Of a DNA stretch of 9,640 nt, positions 9,470-9,640 are shown piece by piece (within the stretch, counting starts at the first letter, position 1; the number at the start of each line of letters is the position of its first letter). This DNA is from Actinomycetes bacterium (GTDB lineage: Bacteria > Actinomycetota > Acidimicrobiia > Acidimicrobiales > JAKAOS01): the NCBI GenBank assembly GCA_021790615.1, contig JAJYGW010000294.1, positions 1 through 9,640 of the forward strand, written 5' to 3'. The notes beneath the pieces were generated by a model. It did not search any database. It saw only the letters and a list, made by a program, of their open reading frames with translations, and was not told where the DNA came from. The translations under genes were made by a program, and so were the position numbers.

Positions 9470-9640
9470 ATGGCCGATAACCGACCGGGCCTCCTTCCGA
9501 GTGCTGTTCACGAGCCAGCGGCGGGCGCGATCCGGACCGATTCTCGTCCGGGCCGTGCTCGAGCGCGACCGAGACGGGACATCGACGGTCGTCAGGGTGG
9601 CCTTCCAGGTGACGCGGCGGGAAGGGCGAGCCGTCGACCG
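9470..9640 (+). CDS. rnpA: RNase P protein component (5' part; start unresolved, apparent frameshift)
   Basis: RnpA is the protein subunit that helps the RNase P RNA bind precursor tRNA. The family is recognised in the frame that reads ITDRASFRVLFTSQRRARSGP from 9477, then VVRVAFQVTRREGRAVDR to the window edge. The two Phe of SFRVLF correspond to Phe16 and Phe20 of the B. subtilis protein, and the last residues to the start of the G.AV.RNR motif. This frame has no ATG, GTG or TTG between the rpmH stop and the conserved Phe. The ATG at 9470 is one base out of frame; dropping one G of ATGG (9472-9473) would give MPITDRASFR, a normal RnpA start. I therefore place the start at 9470 with a suspected one-base frameshift. 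Alternatives are CTG at 9456, a Thermus-like GTG far upstream (9258), or GTG at 9501, which would remove the conserved Phe. The 3' part lies outside the window. Confidence 0.75.
   Translation, partial: MADNRPGLLPSAVHEPAAGAIRTDSRPGRARARPRRDIDGRQGGLPGDAAGRASRRP

Noticed and set aside
9088..9471. A 127-aa minus-strand frame over the rpmH region
   Set aside because: It overlaps rpmH, which is unambiguous on the plus strand, and shows only low-complexity basic composition.

Overview
The window is the replication-origin neighbourhood of a high-GC bacterium (roughly two-thirds G+C). The gene content and order, rnpA - rpmH - dnaA - [oriC] - dnaN - recF - dciA(DUF721) - gyrB - gyrA, is the ancestral layout of Actinomycetota. 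A DUF721/DciA gene between recF and gyrB, and a DnaA box matching the high-GC form TTGTCCACA, fit the same phylum. The short DnaA (about 455 aa) suggests a lineage outside Streptomyces and Mycobacterium, possibly Acidimicrobiia or a relative, but that rank is inference.

Layout: positions 1-2381 hold gyrA (minus strand, C-terminus cut by the window edge). A 138-bp gap with a GC-rich hairpin follows, then gyrB (2520-4475, minus). A 174-bp leader precedes dciA (4650-5033, minus), which overlaps recF (5030-6193, minus) by 4 bases. recF sits 9 bases after dnaN (6203-7297, minus). A 249-bp gap between dnaN and dnaA (7298-7546) is the likely oriC. It has a 64% A+T segment, a run of trinucleotides read as DnaA-trios, and two tandem DnaA boxes. 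dnaA (7547-8914, minus) follows, then a 410-bp regulatory gap with a second DnaA-box group. rpmH (9325-9459) and the start of rnpA (about 9470 to the edge) point the other way.

The products work together: DnaA melts oriC, DciA is the presumed loader or partner of the DnaB helicase, DnaN is the sliding clamp, RecF acts at gaps and stalled forks, and gyrase removes the positive supercoils ahead of forks. The divergent rpmH-rnpA pair supplies ribosomal protein L34 and the RNase P protein.

No mobile element, CRISPR array, tRNA, rRNA or novel gene system is visible, and the long reading frames opposite gyrA, gyrB, recF and dnaN are high-GC mirror frames. The points worth a second look are details inside this conserved region: GyrA Leu and GyrB Asn at the two classic quinolone-resistance positions, a textbook DnaA-box/DnaA-trio unwinding element, DnaA boxes on both sides of dnaA, and an rnpA whose conserved frame has no normal start codon, consistent with a one-base frameshift.
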